Below the pieces are notes generated by a model. That model did not search any database. It had not been told where the DNA came from and was given only the letters and a program-made list of their open reading frames with translations. From assembly GCA_963971425.1 (NCBI GenBank), contig OZ020521.1, positions 2,296,501 through 2,360,500 of the forward strand: a stretch of 64,000 bases of DNA, written 5' to 3'. The stretch is from Bryoerythrophyllum caledonicum. Taxonomy: Eukaryota; Streptophyta; Bryopsida; Pottiales; Pottiaceae. Shown in pieces: positions 20,608 to 31,732 of the stretch; positions within the stretch are counted from its first letter, which is position 1; the number at the start of each line of letters is the position of its first letter. Made by a program: the position numbers and the translations under genes.

Positions 20608-23600
20608 ATGGCCAATGACCCAATGGATATTGTCGACGACTACGATTATTCAGCGGAGAGGTATTTCATTGAGATGTTTAGAAATCCACTCGATCCATCC
20701 CCCTTCATCGACGACGTGGTAGAAAACTATGGCACACTGTGGGAGTTTCAAGATACAGTGCAAACATGGTCGTTCTCCAAATCCGGGAAGTTTGTGCAGA
20801 TAACGATCAAGGTCAATGACAGTACCCCTTACGTGCTTTTGAACCGCAGGGAGAGAGTGACCTTTGTCGAGCAGCAACATAACGAGTATATTGTGCTCGG
20901 AGTTCAAGCATTCGATGATGCAGGAGCTGATCTTCCCCACTGCCATTCCATTGTTGTCAAAGTGGGTTTGCATTACGGGCAATTCGACTTTTCGGAGTTG
21001 CTCGAATCTGTGGTTCGAAACGGGCAAGGATCGCTAAAAGAGGCGTTCGAGAAGTACTTGCCCTGGACTAACGATGATGTTGTCAAGGTCAATAGGCGAT
21101 TAGTTCGAATCCATCAACTCCTTACAGCATTTGAAGCTCGGTCGGTTCCTGTCGAAGGCATTGCTCGTCGTCGTGCACGCGCTCCTGGTGCCGGTGCAAC
21201 CAATCCATCTGGCTCATCTGCACCTCAAACTTCAAGCCGTGCTCCGCCCAGAAGATCCTCGACAACAACTCCAACGGCTGGAGAGCCCTCCTCGAAAAAA
21301 CGGAAGTCAACGACTGGTGGAAGCTCGACCTCAACCATTACGCGGGCAGCAACTCCGAATAAATCCCGAAACGATCCGCAGGTGGATTTTGAGGCGGTCA
21401 CCGAATCGCAGCGGGTGTTTTGGGAAGAGTGCAAGGGTTGCTTCCCGTTCGACAGTTCAACATATGGGGTTGGAATCGAGCAATGCGTCGTTGCGAAAGC
21501 CCAATACGTCATTCGGGGAATGGAGGAGGGCATCGTGTCAAGCACCATGGACTTCCTCGTGCAACTTGGCGAAATTGGACAACGCCAGAAGATCTGTGTT
21601 TGCCCAGTCGATGACGATGGTGAGCCTCTTCAGCGGCAGCCGACGTCATGGGACAATATTAAAAACGGCAAGTTCATGCTTATCAATGGACAGCATAGCG
21701 TGGAAGCCTCTAGGCGTCTGCAAAACGTCGAAAAATGCAGTGAGAATCGAAGAAATGTTTTGCAGCGTTGGGACGCGTATGTAGTTTGGTCAACAGATCC
21801 TCTGAAGTTGCAGAGGATTTCCAAATTTTACAACGACACCAACTACCTGGACCACGCTCAACCGACATGGGGGAACCAGATCTTGAGTTGCCGAAGAATT
21901 TGGCTCAACTCGGGCCGACCGAGTTACCAGCAAGGAGAGGGCTCAACTCGTGGCAATAGTGCCATGTTTGACCAGGAGAAATACTCGGTAAGATTTCAGT
22001 CAGAATGTATCCTCGACTCGAGGATAATTCATGATTCACTACAACTACCATTATATCCCTCAAGCATGTCTTCATTATTTTCCTAGAATGTGTTTAGATA
22101 TTTGACATGCCTGGGTTTCCTGAACTGCAGTTATTCTCCAAGTTGATTGTCAACCGCTTCCAAAACATCGACCCCACGAAGGAAGGGAAACAGGTGAACA
22201 AGTCATCAGATATCACGAATGAGATCAAGGTGATCACATTGCCTGATGACGTTTTCAAGCTCTGGGAAGCTTTTCTCGACAAGCACACAAAAGGCGAGAT
22301 TATCAACCCAGACACGATGGTGATGTATAATGAGGCAAAAAATTTCAGAGCCTCTCCCATTCATCGTGAATTTTTCAAGAGGTTGGGTCACCTCTCCGAC
22401 AAAGACTTACGGGATCTGTTCACGTACCTGGTGGACAGTGAAGGCCCGAATGGGTATCCGAAAGTCACGCTCCGGCGGACAGGTGTTGTTCACGGGTCCT
22501 GCTATCACTACGAGGAGTGGGCAGATCGCCGGAAGAGGAAGCGCATTGTCCTTCAGGAATTGATCGCAATAGATCCTTCCTTGAAGTTTTTGATGCCAGA
22601 CGGGTCCACAAACGACGAGGTGTGGAAGGTGTGGAAGCAAGAACATTGCGTGTCTTCTGCGACGTACAATATGCTCCTTGTCTGGCCCGACAAGGAGTTC
22701 TTCTCCATGAGGCTCACAAATGCCGAGAAGCTAAAGCGAGCTTCTCAGTTGGTGGAGAAGTTTCCGAACGTGTTTCCATTCTTTCGGAAGTTTTTGTACG
22801 TCAAGAGCCACATCGACCCCGTTGTTGGACCAGCCAAGCTCCGCGATTTTGATGGAGAGAAAATGGAGTTCGGCGAATACTTTGACCCCCCTACGGAAGA
22901 CAGAGAGTGGTCGCTTGGTCTCCTTGACCTTCGACAGGTCCCTAGGTGGTCTTCCAAGGAGGACTCATCAGATGAGCCATACTTCTCGGAGTTTTTGAAG
23001 ACCTTAAAGACGCAGAGAAGCAAACCCACCCTGAACTCTTCGGCTGTTTGGGTGTGGATAACCTCTTCTGAGCAGCGAGCGGTGCAAGCTGAGAAGTATG
23101 CGGAGAGGAGGATGTCGAAGTATGTGTGCCTTCCGTCGAGGTACATGCCATCCGCATTCGAGCGACTGAACATGGGGACATCGAGGTCGAAGTGTACTGA
23201 GGTGTACTTGCTGTTCCTTATTCGGGACGACCATCCCGATTCTTCGGCGCTACTGAAGAAGGTTGACCTGAATTACTCTGCCGCGGATACTCCATACTAC
23301 ACCGAAAGAAACAAGTATTTGGAGGCATGCTTCGCTGTTCACGGCTACGAGTTGCGGATGGAGTTCTACCTTGAGCTCCTCTCTGCATTCAGCAAGCCCG
23401 GGAGCAGGGTTTTCGGTGTCTTTTGTGGCTCCAAGCTGTTGCTGGCGAGTAAGGTAATTGATCTCCTTCATTTCTTAGTTTATCCTCGGGTCGAGAATAA
23501 ACCCGATATATCACTCAATCACATTATTCCGTTTTCAGGTTCTCTGAATTATGCCACATCATGTTATGCTTAGCAAATGTTTATCCTCGTATCGAGAATA

Positions 23601-25086
23601 CCTCGTATGCTTGCATCTCCATTTCTAGATTTCGTTGGTATTTAGTTTAACTCACTATTCTTGTCATTCGCAGATGTTTGGAACATCATTTTACGGTCTC
23701 GTGGACAAAGACTATCGCAATTTATACAAGCACAATGCGAAAAAATTGGAGAAGTATGACATAAACGACTTCCTCCATAAGGATTGTGCGTATGTTAGTC
23801 GTCCACTGCCGCCGGATTCCGATGATCCCGAATCCGCACCAGCTCCCATCACTGATGATCGAAGGCCCTCCAGGACAGCCACCGCTCGCAGAAGCTCTGC
23901 ACAGAGGCCTTCGGAGACTGCTGCTGCAACGGCCTCATCCTCTGGTTTCCGTCAGGATTCAGTCCGCATTGACAACGAACCTGATGAGGATGCCGACCCT
24001 CCTCTCTCGCGCAGATCTCCTCTTCCGCCAAATCCCCCGGAATCCAACGACAATGATACTCTGGAATTTGATACGTATGGGAGTAACATTGGTGTAAATC
24101 TCTTGTCCCTGGGACCCGACTCTGTTGGGCCATCATCACATAATGCTGATGATGCAAGCGATTTACCGGTGCCATCATCCTCTGGAGTCGACATTACGGT
24201 GCTCCCCAATGAGGTCCCTTCCACTGTTATTCAAGGAGACGCCCCTGTTGATTTAGCACCTTCATCTGAAGAGGCGCCACCAGCTGAAGTAGTCATGATG
24301 CAGGATATTTCCATCATTCTGCTTTCGGACAGTGACGACGAAGGACCAAGACCTCCTACGGCCGGCCCATCGAACCTTCAAACTCTTGAAGGTAAATGGC
24401 CTTTAAAACCGACTGTGATAGAGGCTTCCGACTTCTTTGTCAACGCTGCTGGAGAAGCCCCACCCCCTGAAAAGGTTGTAAAGTACGAATCTAGTGGTGA
24501 TTTTTATCAGCATCTGGCTATCAAACGCCTCATGGAGATGAAGGAGAAGTAGGATATGGTGGACCGCTTGGAAGAGTCAAAGCGCAGGCAGGCAGAGATG
24601 GAGGCAGCTCTTGAGATGCAGAGGTTGGAATCTGCCTTGGAGAAGGCGCGGATCGAGGCAACTATAAGGGCTGAGCTTCAACTTCAAATGAAGTCAGACC
24701 TTGCCCAGATGTACGTGAGGAGCCCTTTGAATTCGGGGGCAACATCATCTGGTCCTCCTCCCTCTGAGGTGCCTGTGAGCACGAGTTATCCTCGTGTCGA
24801 AGATAACTTAGGTTCAGGGCTCTCTACTCCCCTGCATCCTTCGGCTGGACTATCTCAGAGGGACCCGAATTTTCCTGTTCGCAAAGCTTCCTCTCTTGAT
24901 GGGCAACAGTCTCTTCCTCAAGAAGCACCTACGTTCGCTCCCTCTGAGGAGCACTCTACAAGAAGAAGCCCTCCTTTTGAGTATCCTCGACCCGAGGATA
25001 CGCCGGGTGTCTGCCTTCACCAGAACCCGCTTCCTCCCCCGCTCCGATTCAACAGTCTGGGGAGTGCGGCGCAGAGGCCCGCGTAA
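20608..25086 (+). CDS. Multi-exon element gene with DGQHR-like motif and coiled-coil tail
   Basis: Exon 1 is 20608-21987, exon 2 22131-23453 and exon 3 from 23674. All junctions are GT-AG and in phase 0. Exon 1 encodes an acidic N-terminus, a Ser/Pro/Arg-rich linker (about residues 195-260) and a region with FMLINGQHSVEASRRL (about 350-365), similar to the GQHR core of DGQHR/ParB-like domains. Exon 2 encodes an unrecognised 441-residue domain. Exon 3 is Pro/Ser-rich and ends in an Arg/Glu-rich coiled coil. A TAG at 24550-24552 cuts the coiled coil, but the frame continues open to 25086 with the same heptad character. The present copy is therefore probably truncated by one nonsense change. Two palindromes lie inside this last coding part and translate as YPRVED and YPRPED. 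No function is claimed beyond a possible DNA-binding partner of the DUF7869 protein. Confidence 0.65.
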
Positions 25087-25428
25087 TCGACTTTCCTGTG
25101 GTGGCCATGGATGTCAGTCCGGTGGGGGAGGATCGAGTGGATTACAAGCCGTCACCTGAAGGACCTCGAAACGGAGCATCTGATTCTGACCAGGTTGGCT
25201 AGCTCTTTTTTTTCATTTTTTTAGGCTACTTTATGAGCTGCAGCCCTGTATTTTTTGAATTACTACTCATTGTCTCCAGTAGGTCTCATATGGGTTTGTT
25301 GGACTGCAGGCATCGGATCCATATGAGTTTTAATGTACTTTAGGCGGAGTGTACATACTTGTAAAAGCATTTGTATATAAATTTATGGAATTGTTTAACA
25401 ATTCAATTTTCTTCAATTGTTTTCTCAT
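25087..25428 (+). other. Intergenic spacer before the HAD gene
   Basis: AT-rich and short. It holds the presumed 3' UTR of the preceding gene and the start region of the next. A TATATAAATTTATGG stretch at 25373-25387 could be a TATA box about 45 bp upstream of the next ATG. Confidence 0.4.
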
Positions 25429-26405
25429 ATGAGAATGGATGATATTGTTCATCGACCTCTTGCATTGAAGCCTCGGATTGGGAATGATTTACAGAAGTCG
25501 CTATGTGGGGGAGAATTGATGCAATCTGTGACGCTTCCTTTGCATATTGCTCAATGTGCATTTCATCAGGTAATTTCCATTGACTTTAGTGTGTGTTTGT
25601 CCTGTCCCAGGACTGTTTGCGGAGGAGTTTGTCCGTTGTCCCCAACCGGCGGCCAGACAAGTGGCTTAATATTGTTCTGGATATTAATGGCATCCTTTGC
25701 GAGACAGAGCATGCCCCTGGGTTGTCTAGAGACTCAGTGAGTCGGGCCGCGTATTCTTGCACCGGTCCTGCGTACATAGGTCCAAAAGCTGTATATACTC
25801 GCCCTGGAGTTCGTGCATTCCTGGCGGACATCCGAAACGTAACGAACTCTATTGTCGTCTGGAGCTCCATGAAGAAGTCTACTGTTGTTGAAATTGCAAA
25901 GTATCTTTTTTCGGACATGCCTTCTCCAGCTCTGGTTCTTGGTCAGGAGAGCTGTGATAGAATCGAAACCTTGCCCAATAAGTTCTTGATGGATCCGAAT
26001 AATTCGAACAAGACGATCTTTTTGAAAACTCTGTCATCAACTTTATTTAGGCAACGACTTGAGTCGATGGTCCTAGATTCGGACAACACCCTTCTGATCG
26101 ACGACAGTCCGGAGAAGAGCGTTTGTAATCATATGGGAAATGCCATATTTCTTCGTCCGTGGAGACATGCGGCCTGTGACGACCAGATCCTTACTCAGGA
26201 ACTTGTACCTTGGCTGCGACGTCTGGTTTCTGAATGCCCTCTTGGGCAGTTACATGATTATGTTAATATCAATCGTATAGGGGTTGAGCCGTTGGCGCCT
26301 AATAGTCCTTTCATGAAATACATTGTAGATGGGATGGAGCTCTCAAACAAGAACGTTGGCTATGTCTATGAAATTCCACATGGTTCTTCTTCGTCGGCTT
26401 TATAG
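25429..26405 (+). CDS. FCP1/NIF-type HAD phosphatase-like protein
   Basis: Exon 1 is 25429-25569 and exon 2 25611-26405, joined in phase 0 across a 41-bp GT-AG intron (about 311 residues). Motif I is VLDINGILCETE: the nucleophile Asp is kept, but the second acid of the usual DxDx(T/V) is Asn. The segment VYTRPGVRAFLADI and VVWSSMKKSTV correspond to the FCP1-homology motif II region (WS/T). DSDNTLLIDDSPEK is the conserved motif III/IV block. FCP1/SCP proteins dephosphorylate RNA polymerase II C-terminal repeats or other proteins; the DxN variant may be non-catalytic or altered. It lies between two element genes in the same direction and belongs to the giant transposon. The 41-bp intron is unusually short for a plant. 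Confidence 0.75.
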
Positions 26406-26759
26406 TTCCATCGGCTCCTTTTTTGTAATATAGTAGGAATTTAGTATCGATATTGTAAATACTCTGTTTCATTTTGAATATATAAATATTTTACAACTTC
26501 AACAAGTTTATTTACTTTGTCTGGTGTTTTTTTTGTTATCTATGTGTTGTTATTCATCTGTCAGTTGGTTTTAGGATTCATCTTTGTTTTCAATATTATT
26601 GTTTTTGCTCTGGTCGAGCGTGTTGTGTTTACTATGGATCCTAGGTATATTGTATTCCTTTGGGCTTTCATATTTATCTTCGGGTCGAGCATGCGTTGGA
26701 TTGCTGTGACTATTGTTATGTTGACTCATCGCTTCTTTTGTCTCGTGTGTCTTCTGCAG

Positions 26760-27575
26760 GTTGTGGAGGCTACCATTATCCCTTCATGTAGGAGTGATCG
26801 TAGTAAACCGCCCTCCAATTGTGGCTCGTTTTCTGAGTACTCTGGGTCGCTTCTTGGAGGTTTTTCCCAATCCCACTATTCAAAGCCATTTCTTATGTGC
26901 ACTGCAACCGATGCTGCCTCTGCTATCATGGACTTTTCTACACAGAAGGTCGATGATGGTGTTGTTGATAGCCCTCCTGAGCGGAGGGCTGGAATTCCTT
27001 GTGTCGCATCTCCTTCGCCACTCAAGCGAATGTGTGCATCTATAGAGCCTATTGGCGATTGCACTCCTAAACGGCAGCTCTATCTTAATGGTGCAATTGA
27101 TGTAAACGAGGTGAAGGAGTCTGAGCCTATCTCTTCCAACTTGATTATTCCGCCTTCGTTTATTCGTGTCCAGCCTTCCCTTCCTACCCTTGCTAAGTGG
27201 AGGCGGTTTCCTAGTTCTGAAGGTATTGTTGGAGTTAGTAATCCTCCATCCCGTTCAATAGGTTTGCATACGGAATCTCTCGATGTTAAGCCTAGATCTT
27301 TGGGATCCGCATCATCACATATTCGTCGGAAGTCACTATGCTTGAGTGGAGGTGGTGGTTCTGGGGCTGGTAGTGGTCAATGCCATCAATCACGTCATTC
27401 ACCTGTGCAAAAATCCGTGAATTATTCGGAAGTAGATGATTACTATAAACCGTATTCTTGGAGGAAGGAAATTATGATTGGGTATGCGAAAGTGAAAGCG
27501 CAAGAGGCTTTACTTCTGCAGACACGAGGAGGTGGTTCAACCATTCCTTCTAGTGAGGGGGGAACTCCTAAGTAG
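26760..27575 (+). CDS. Unrecognised Ser/Pro-rich protein of the giant element
   Basis: An open frame continues from a CTTCTGCAG acceptor at 26759 to a TAG at 27573-27575 (about 271 residues). It is rich in Ser and Pro, with a Gly run near SGGGGSGAGSG. The C-terminus is basic and tyrosine-rich (DDYYKPYSWRKE). The upstream open frame back to 26517 translates into a very hydrophobic Phe/Val/Ile stretch that looks like intron or UTR, so the start is unresolved. No family recognised. It is the last gene before the right terminus. Confidence 0.5.
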   Translation, partial: VVEATIIPSCRSDRSKPPSNCGSFSEYSGSLLGGFSQSHYSKPFLMCTATDAASAIMDFSTQKVDDGVVDSPPERRAGIPCVASPSPLKRMCASIEPIGDCTPKRQLYLNGAIDVNEVKESEPISSNLIIPPSFIRVQPSLPTLAKWRRFPSSEGIVGVSNPPSRSIGLHTESLDVKPRSLGSASSHIRRKSLCLSGGGGSGAGSGQCHQSRHSPVQKSVNYSEVDDYYKPYSWRKEIMIGYAKVKAQEALLLQTRGGGSTIPSSEGGTPK

Positions 27576-27949
27576 GAACAGTTTTATATGCTTTAGAAGT
27601 CCTTTCTTGTTTTGTTGTAGACACGGTAGTATAGATCCTAGACTACTATAAATAGAAATTGAATTGTGATTACCTATGTTGGTAAACAATGTCATGAAAA
27701 TGAAGTTTTAGTATGATTATTTGCATTATGCTCACTTGTTTTCGACTATGGATGGAATTTTATTCTCTATGCCGATCTATTAATAGAATTTCTGTGTAAT
27801 GCAATTTTGATGGGTCGCAATGATCATGTTGTTTACTGTTGGATATGGGATGTTTCTTGTATGCTGCATGATGTATGCCTTCGTTTGCAACAACTTTTCA
27901 CGATATTTGTGTCCGAAGTAATAGGCTTTTAGTCTCAAATCTCACGATT
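27576..27949. other. Right subterminal region of the giant element
   Basis: AT-rich 3' flank of the last gene with no open frame of note. GTGAGATTTGAGACT (read inward from the right end) echoes the GAGAC words at the left end. Confidence 0.5.
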
Positions 27950-27979
27950 TGTCTCATTTTAATGAATATGGTGTTTACT
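27950..27979. repeat. Right TIR of giant element with TACT duplication
   Basis: 27950-27975 is the exact inverse of 9597-9622. The four bases outside it, 27976-27979, are TACT, identical to 9593-9596. Confidence 0.88.
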
Positions 27980-28408
27980 CGGGAAGAATCACTCATATAA
28001 CCATACCCACAAGAATGGATCCGTCACTCACAAGTTCCACACGTCACAACAAGACACAAGGTAGCAAGTCTAGTGCAAATAGGTGACGTATATTTCCAAG
28101 TGAGAAGAACAAGATGAAAAGGTTTTTCCCAAAACCTCTCTACTAAGTACTAACTAAGTTCCTTCTGAATTCAGCTTTCTTCCTAGCTATCCGCTAGAGC
28201 TTATCTAAAAGATCCGAGAAATCCGGAAAAGTTCAAGATCAGATCTCAGATCCTAAAATCTCGGAACAGTTCCGTCTCCGGAATTCCTACTCTAACTACA
28301 AAACTGGCCGTTAACTCCGTCAGCAGCCGAGTGCACTTGGGGCCCCATCGTTAATCGCTGTTGATCTGGAATCTAAAACCCTAAGAGAAATACAAAATCC
28401 TAACTAAC

Positions 28409-30463
28409 CTAAGTCGGAGCACCTTGGCCCCGATTTCTCCCACTCTTGTGGGAGGGGGAGATCTCTACTGGAGCGTGCTGCTTGCCCTTCGCCTTCTTCG
28501 ACGTTGCTGGCAAAAGAGTGGTCCTCCGAATCGATGGTGCGATCGCTGGAGAGATGCCAACCACCGGAGTCCTAGCGTCCGGCGGTGGAGGGGGCTGTTC
28601 CGGTGATCCTTTCGGAACCGGCGGTGCTGGCAGTTCCGTCGCGGAAGCTGACCTGGTCTCCTCGACCAAATCTCGGTAACTTTCGGACGGACTCTTGGGT
28701 CCGGGCGCCAACCTCCGGGACATAGACTTGGGTGGTACCGGAAACTCACCTTCTACCGGAGGATCTGGCAGGCGCATATTTGGTGGCGACAGAAGATCCG
28801 GAAGCTTCTTCAAGATCTCACTCGTACTCGGATTGAGAAGAACGATGCCCTCCGTTGGCGTCCAAGGTGACGGAGTGTCGAGAGACTCCGGATTCGCTCA
28901 GGTGCCCAGAGCTGAAGTGGTCTTGGTCGGTGGTTCCGGAGGGACCGTAGTTCGTGTTGGGGTCGTGGTACCTTCCGATCCTGGTGCTGCCGGGTCTTCC
29001 GGAAGCTCCTCGGTGACATTCTCAACGAGCAGCTTCATCTGCTCCCAGGTCCGTCCCATCTTCTCCGCTTGGTCCAGGAGAAACCGGATAATGTTGGCCC
29101 TGGTGACCTTCTACTTCTTCTCCACCAATTCGGTGAAGAGCCGACTCCAGTTGATGACGTCAACCGGAAATTCCAGGGCTGCCCGGACCTCTATCAGGGC
29201 CGCTGCGGACGCATTGGCCTTCTCCTCAGCCAGTTTCCAGGCCCTGACCGCCAGGGTTGCCTCCGCGAGGTAGTGCTTCATCTTCCTTTCCATCTCCGTA
29301 CTAGCCTTGTACATGGAGGAAATCTGGGTATGCAGCACCTTCGTGTCCACCTCCCGACTCCGGAGTTCCTCCACCCTATTGATGGTGTCTTCCAGCCGGT
29401 CGACATCCAAACTCCGGAAGATTTGCTCCACGCTCGTGGTAATGATGAAGTTGGTCTCCTTAAGGAGCCCAACCTTCCAGCCGATATCACGTGTGAGCTC
29501 ATCCATCAGCTTCAGCTGACCCCTGTAGTCGTCCCGGTTAACCTTCCTCTTCTTCCGGTTGGTCCCTCCTGAGGGTCCGGACTCGTCTTCTCCGGATGAT
29601 GCGGAGGAGCTGTGGATACCCGGATTCTCCGCCTTGGGCTCCTTCCCTTGAGGTCTCTTTGGCGCCTTTCAGAGTGTCTGTCGGTGCTGCTTCCGGCACA
29701 GGCTCCTTCTCTCCGGACTCCTCTTCCTCCGACTCGTCCCCTCCATACCTCTGGAAGTTAAGGACTTCGTCGTACTTCCGGATTTCCGCCTCAATTAGCT
29801 GCTGGTGGTGAGCATAGACGTGCGCCACATACGTGGCCAGCACTGTTGCCAATTTCTTCACCTTCTGGAGATTGGCCACAAGACGGTTGATCATCTCGGT
29901 CATCAGCGTTCCCCAGTTGACGACGATCTTCCCCCAAAGTGCTCCGAGGAAAGTGCAGGCCCACTTCGCCACTACCCGTCTCGGCTTTTCTGGATGGAAG
30001 ATAGGGTTTAAAAACCCTAGCACGAGTTGGGCATCCAGGTGCCGAAGGTCTTGAAGGTTGTAGCCATCCTTCGGGTCCGCTGGTCCTCCGAACTCCTCCG
30101 CCAAAAACTCGTCCTGCCTTTCCACCACCTTGGTACGGCCGGCTCGGAAATCGTATGCCTGCGACCATTCCAAAACTCCCCAGACTTCCGGATGGGCTCT
30201 CATCAGCCCCTTGTATTTACTGTCCGGGGTGCCCACCAGTTCCCGGACGTAGACCTCTTCCCGATGCCCCAGGGAAACTCGAGCAAACCCTCGCATCCCA
30301 TATACTTCAGGCTAGTCTTCAGCATGCTGAGTTTGTGCGGGTCTTCTGGGATTTCCGGAAGAACACGGGTTAAGGGTGGGAGCGCAACTGCCGGCTCTTC
30401 GTCTCTCCGGTCGCGCCCATCTCTGTCAGTTCGCTTCTTCTTGGCCATGGGGACCGTCTTCAT
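28409..30463 (-). pseudogene. Frame-broken gag-like or unknown gene
   Basis: On the minus strand the reading starts at MAKKKRTDRDGRDRRDEE (about 30448). It must change frame near 30280 to continue as EEVYVRELVGTPDSKYKG and LNPIFHPEKPRRVVAKW, down to an acidic linker near 29600. It changes frame again for a coiled-coil segment (29506-29111, ending LVEKK and a stop) and again for a Pro-rich tail (28813-28409). The composition and domain order (globular, acidic, coiled coil, proline-rich) resemble gag-like proteins of plant non-autonomous retroelements, but I recognise no diagnostic motif. The breaks are probably frameshifts; introns cannot be excluded. The DNA is TCCGG-rich. Confidence 0.45.
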
Positions 30464-31730
30464 CGAGCTGACCTATTTCCTTACTTTCTCTCAATGTTGT
30501 CCCTGCACGCACCGTCCTCGCCAAAACTCTCCCTAATGGACGCACGTCCGTTCTAACCGTCTAAGCTCCAAACCCTAACGGCCAGCAGTTAGAAAAACCG
30601 TAAGAGAGAGAAGGGAGAAAGAAAAAGTAAAAGAGCAAGCGTTGAGCGGAACCTTAACACGCGAAGAAGAAATGAAAGAAAGAGTTTTCCCCCCAAACCC
30701 TAGCCTTAAGTAGTCGGGCCGTTAGAACGGCTCATGATGACAGTTGATGGTGACCTTTTCGGCTCACGGTTTTGGATAACTGACTGCCCCAGAATTCCGG
30801 TAGCTACTCCGGCTCCGCTTTTAACAATTTTAGGTTTAATTAGGGTTTGCAGTCCGGCCCATCTGACTTTATTATTGCATCAAGACTATAGGCTGTATTC
30901 TAGCACGATCTATCGTAACTAATTTACTAATTTTTTTGTTTTGGCCGGAATTTAAGGTTAATTTCCGGCACCATGTGGAAACGGAGTTCCACATTTGCCA
31001 CCCACCAAAGAGGAGCAGAGATTTGGGCGACCACCAAAGTTTGTAGTTTTTGCATCTGTCTTTGAAAACAGGAAATTCTATCAGCTTTCTATAAAGGTAT
31101 AAACTTCTTTATTTTAGAAAAAATTGCAAATGTTATGAGTTGAGAGGCAAAAAAAAGGTTTGTTCCCTTCTTATTTCGTGTTGAATGTGGTTAGGATGAG
31201 TGTGGAATTGGGTTTCTTCTCAATTCTTGAAGACTTTAAAGACTTGGAGACTTGAAGATTGAAGATTAAGGACTTGTGTGTTGTGGCTTGTGGCTTTGTT
31301 ATTCCCAACCGGTTTTGGAGGCTCGTTGTCTTTTTAGTGTTATTCCTAGCCGGTATTGGAAGCTTGTTATTTTCATTTTTGCATCGTAAACACTGTTGCG
31401 GGTTATGTGATTATTGACTAATAGCCCTATTTTTTATATTTGTGGCAACAAAGTGGGGTTGATCACCCACATGGTCGATCTCTTTTGTTGTTCCCATCGG
31501 TGAGGCATGATTGCTGGTCACCGTGGTTTTGAAGTTTACGAGTGTAGAGTGATTTTTCACCACTCTGATAAAACACCCAAGTGTACCCATACCTCATAGG
31601 ATTCGTTACGGGGATGATCATACGCCTAGTTTTAAGTTATTGGAGATTAATTGTGACGTTAAAGCTATCTTTTTGGTTAATTCTTAACGTTATCTATCTA
31701 TTTTTTAGGAAATTAGGGCTGTTAGCATCG
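30464..31730. other. Non-coding DNA
   Basis: Contains the upstream region of the preceding minus-strand gene (purine-rich AGAGAGAAGGGAGAAAG near 30604) and AAACCCTAG words. No gene seen. Confidence 0.5.
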
Positions 31731-31732
31731 CT

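Larger units (their letters stand above)
9597..27975. mobile_element. Giant TIR DNA transposon, 18.4 kb
   Basis: The ends at 9597-9622 and 27950-27975 are perfect 26-bp inverted repeats starting AACACCATATTC. Immediately outside both is the same tetranucleotide TACT (9593-9596 and 27976-27979), the expected target-site duplication. Inside, one transcription unit points left (DUF7869-like) and a block of three genes points right, separated by about 4.3 kb of AT-rich non-coding DNA. About twenty copies of a roughly 21-bp palindrome are confined to the element. GAGAC/GTCTC words recur just inside both ends. A 4-bp duplication does not fit CACTA, hAT, Mutator or KDZ elements. Assignment to any described superfamily is not made here. 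Confidence 0.88.

Noticed and set aside
26517..26759. Hydrophobic N-terminus of the last giant-element gene
   Set aside because: T-rich DNA ending in a good splice acceptor (CTTCTGCAG). The hydrophobicity is likely a by-product of intron or UTR sequence.
9597..27975. Giant element as a CACTA or Helitron
   Set aside because: The ends do not start with CACTA, the duplication is 4 bp, and Helitrons lack inverted ends and duplications. No Rep/helicase or CACTA transposase is encoded.
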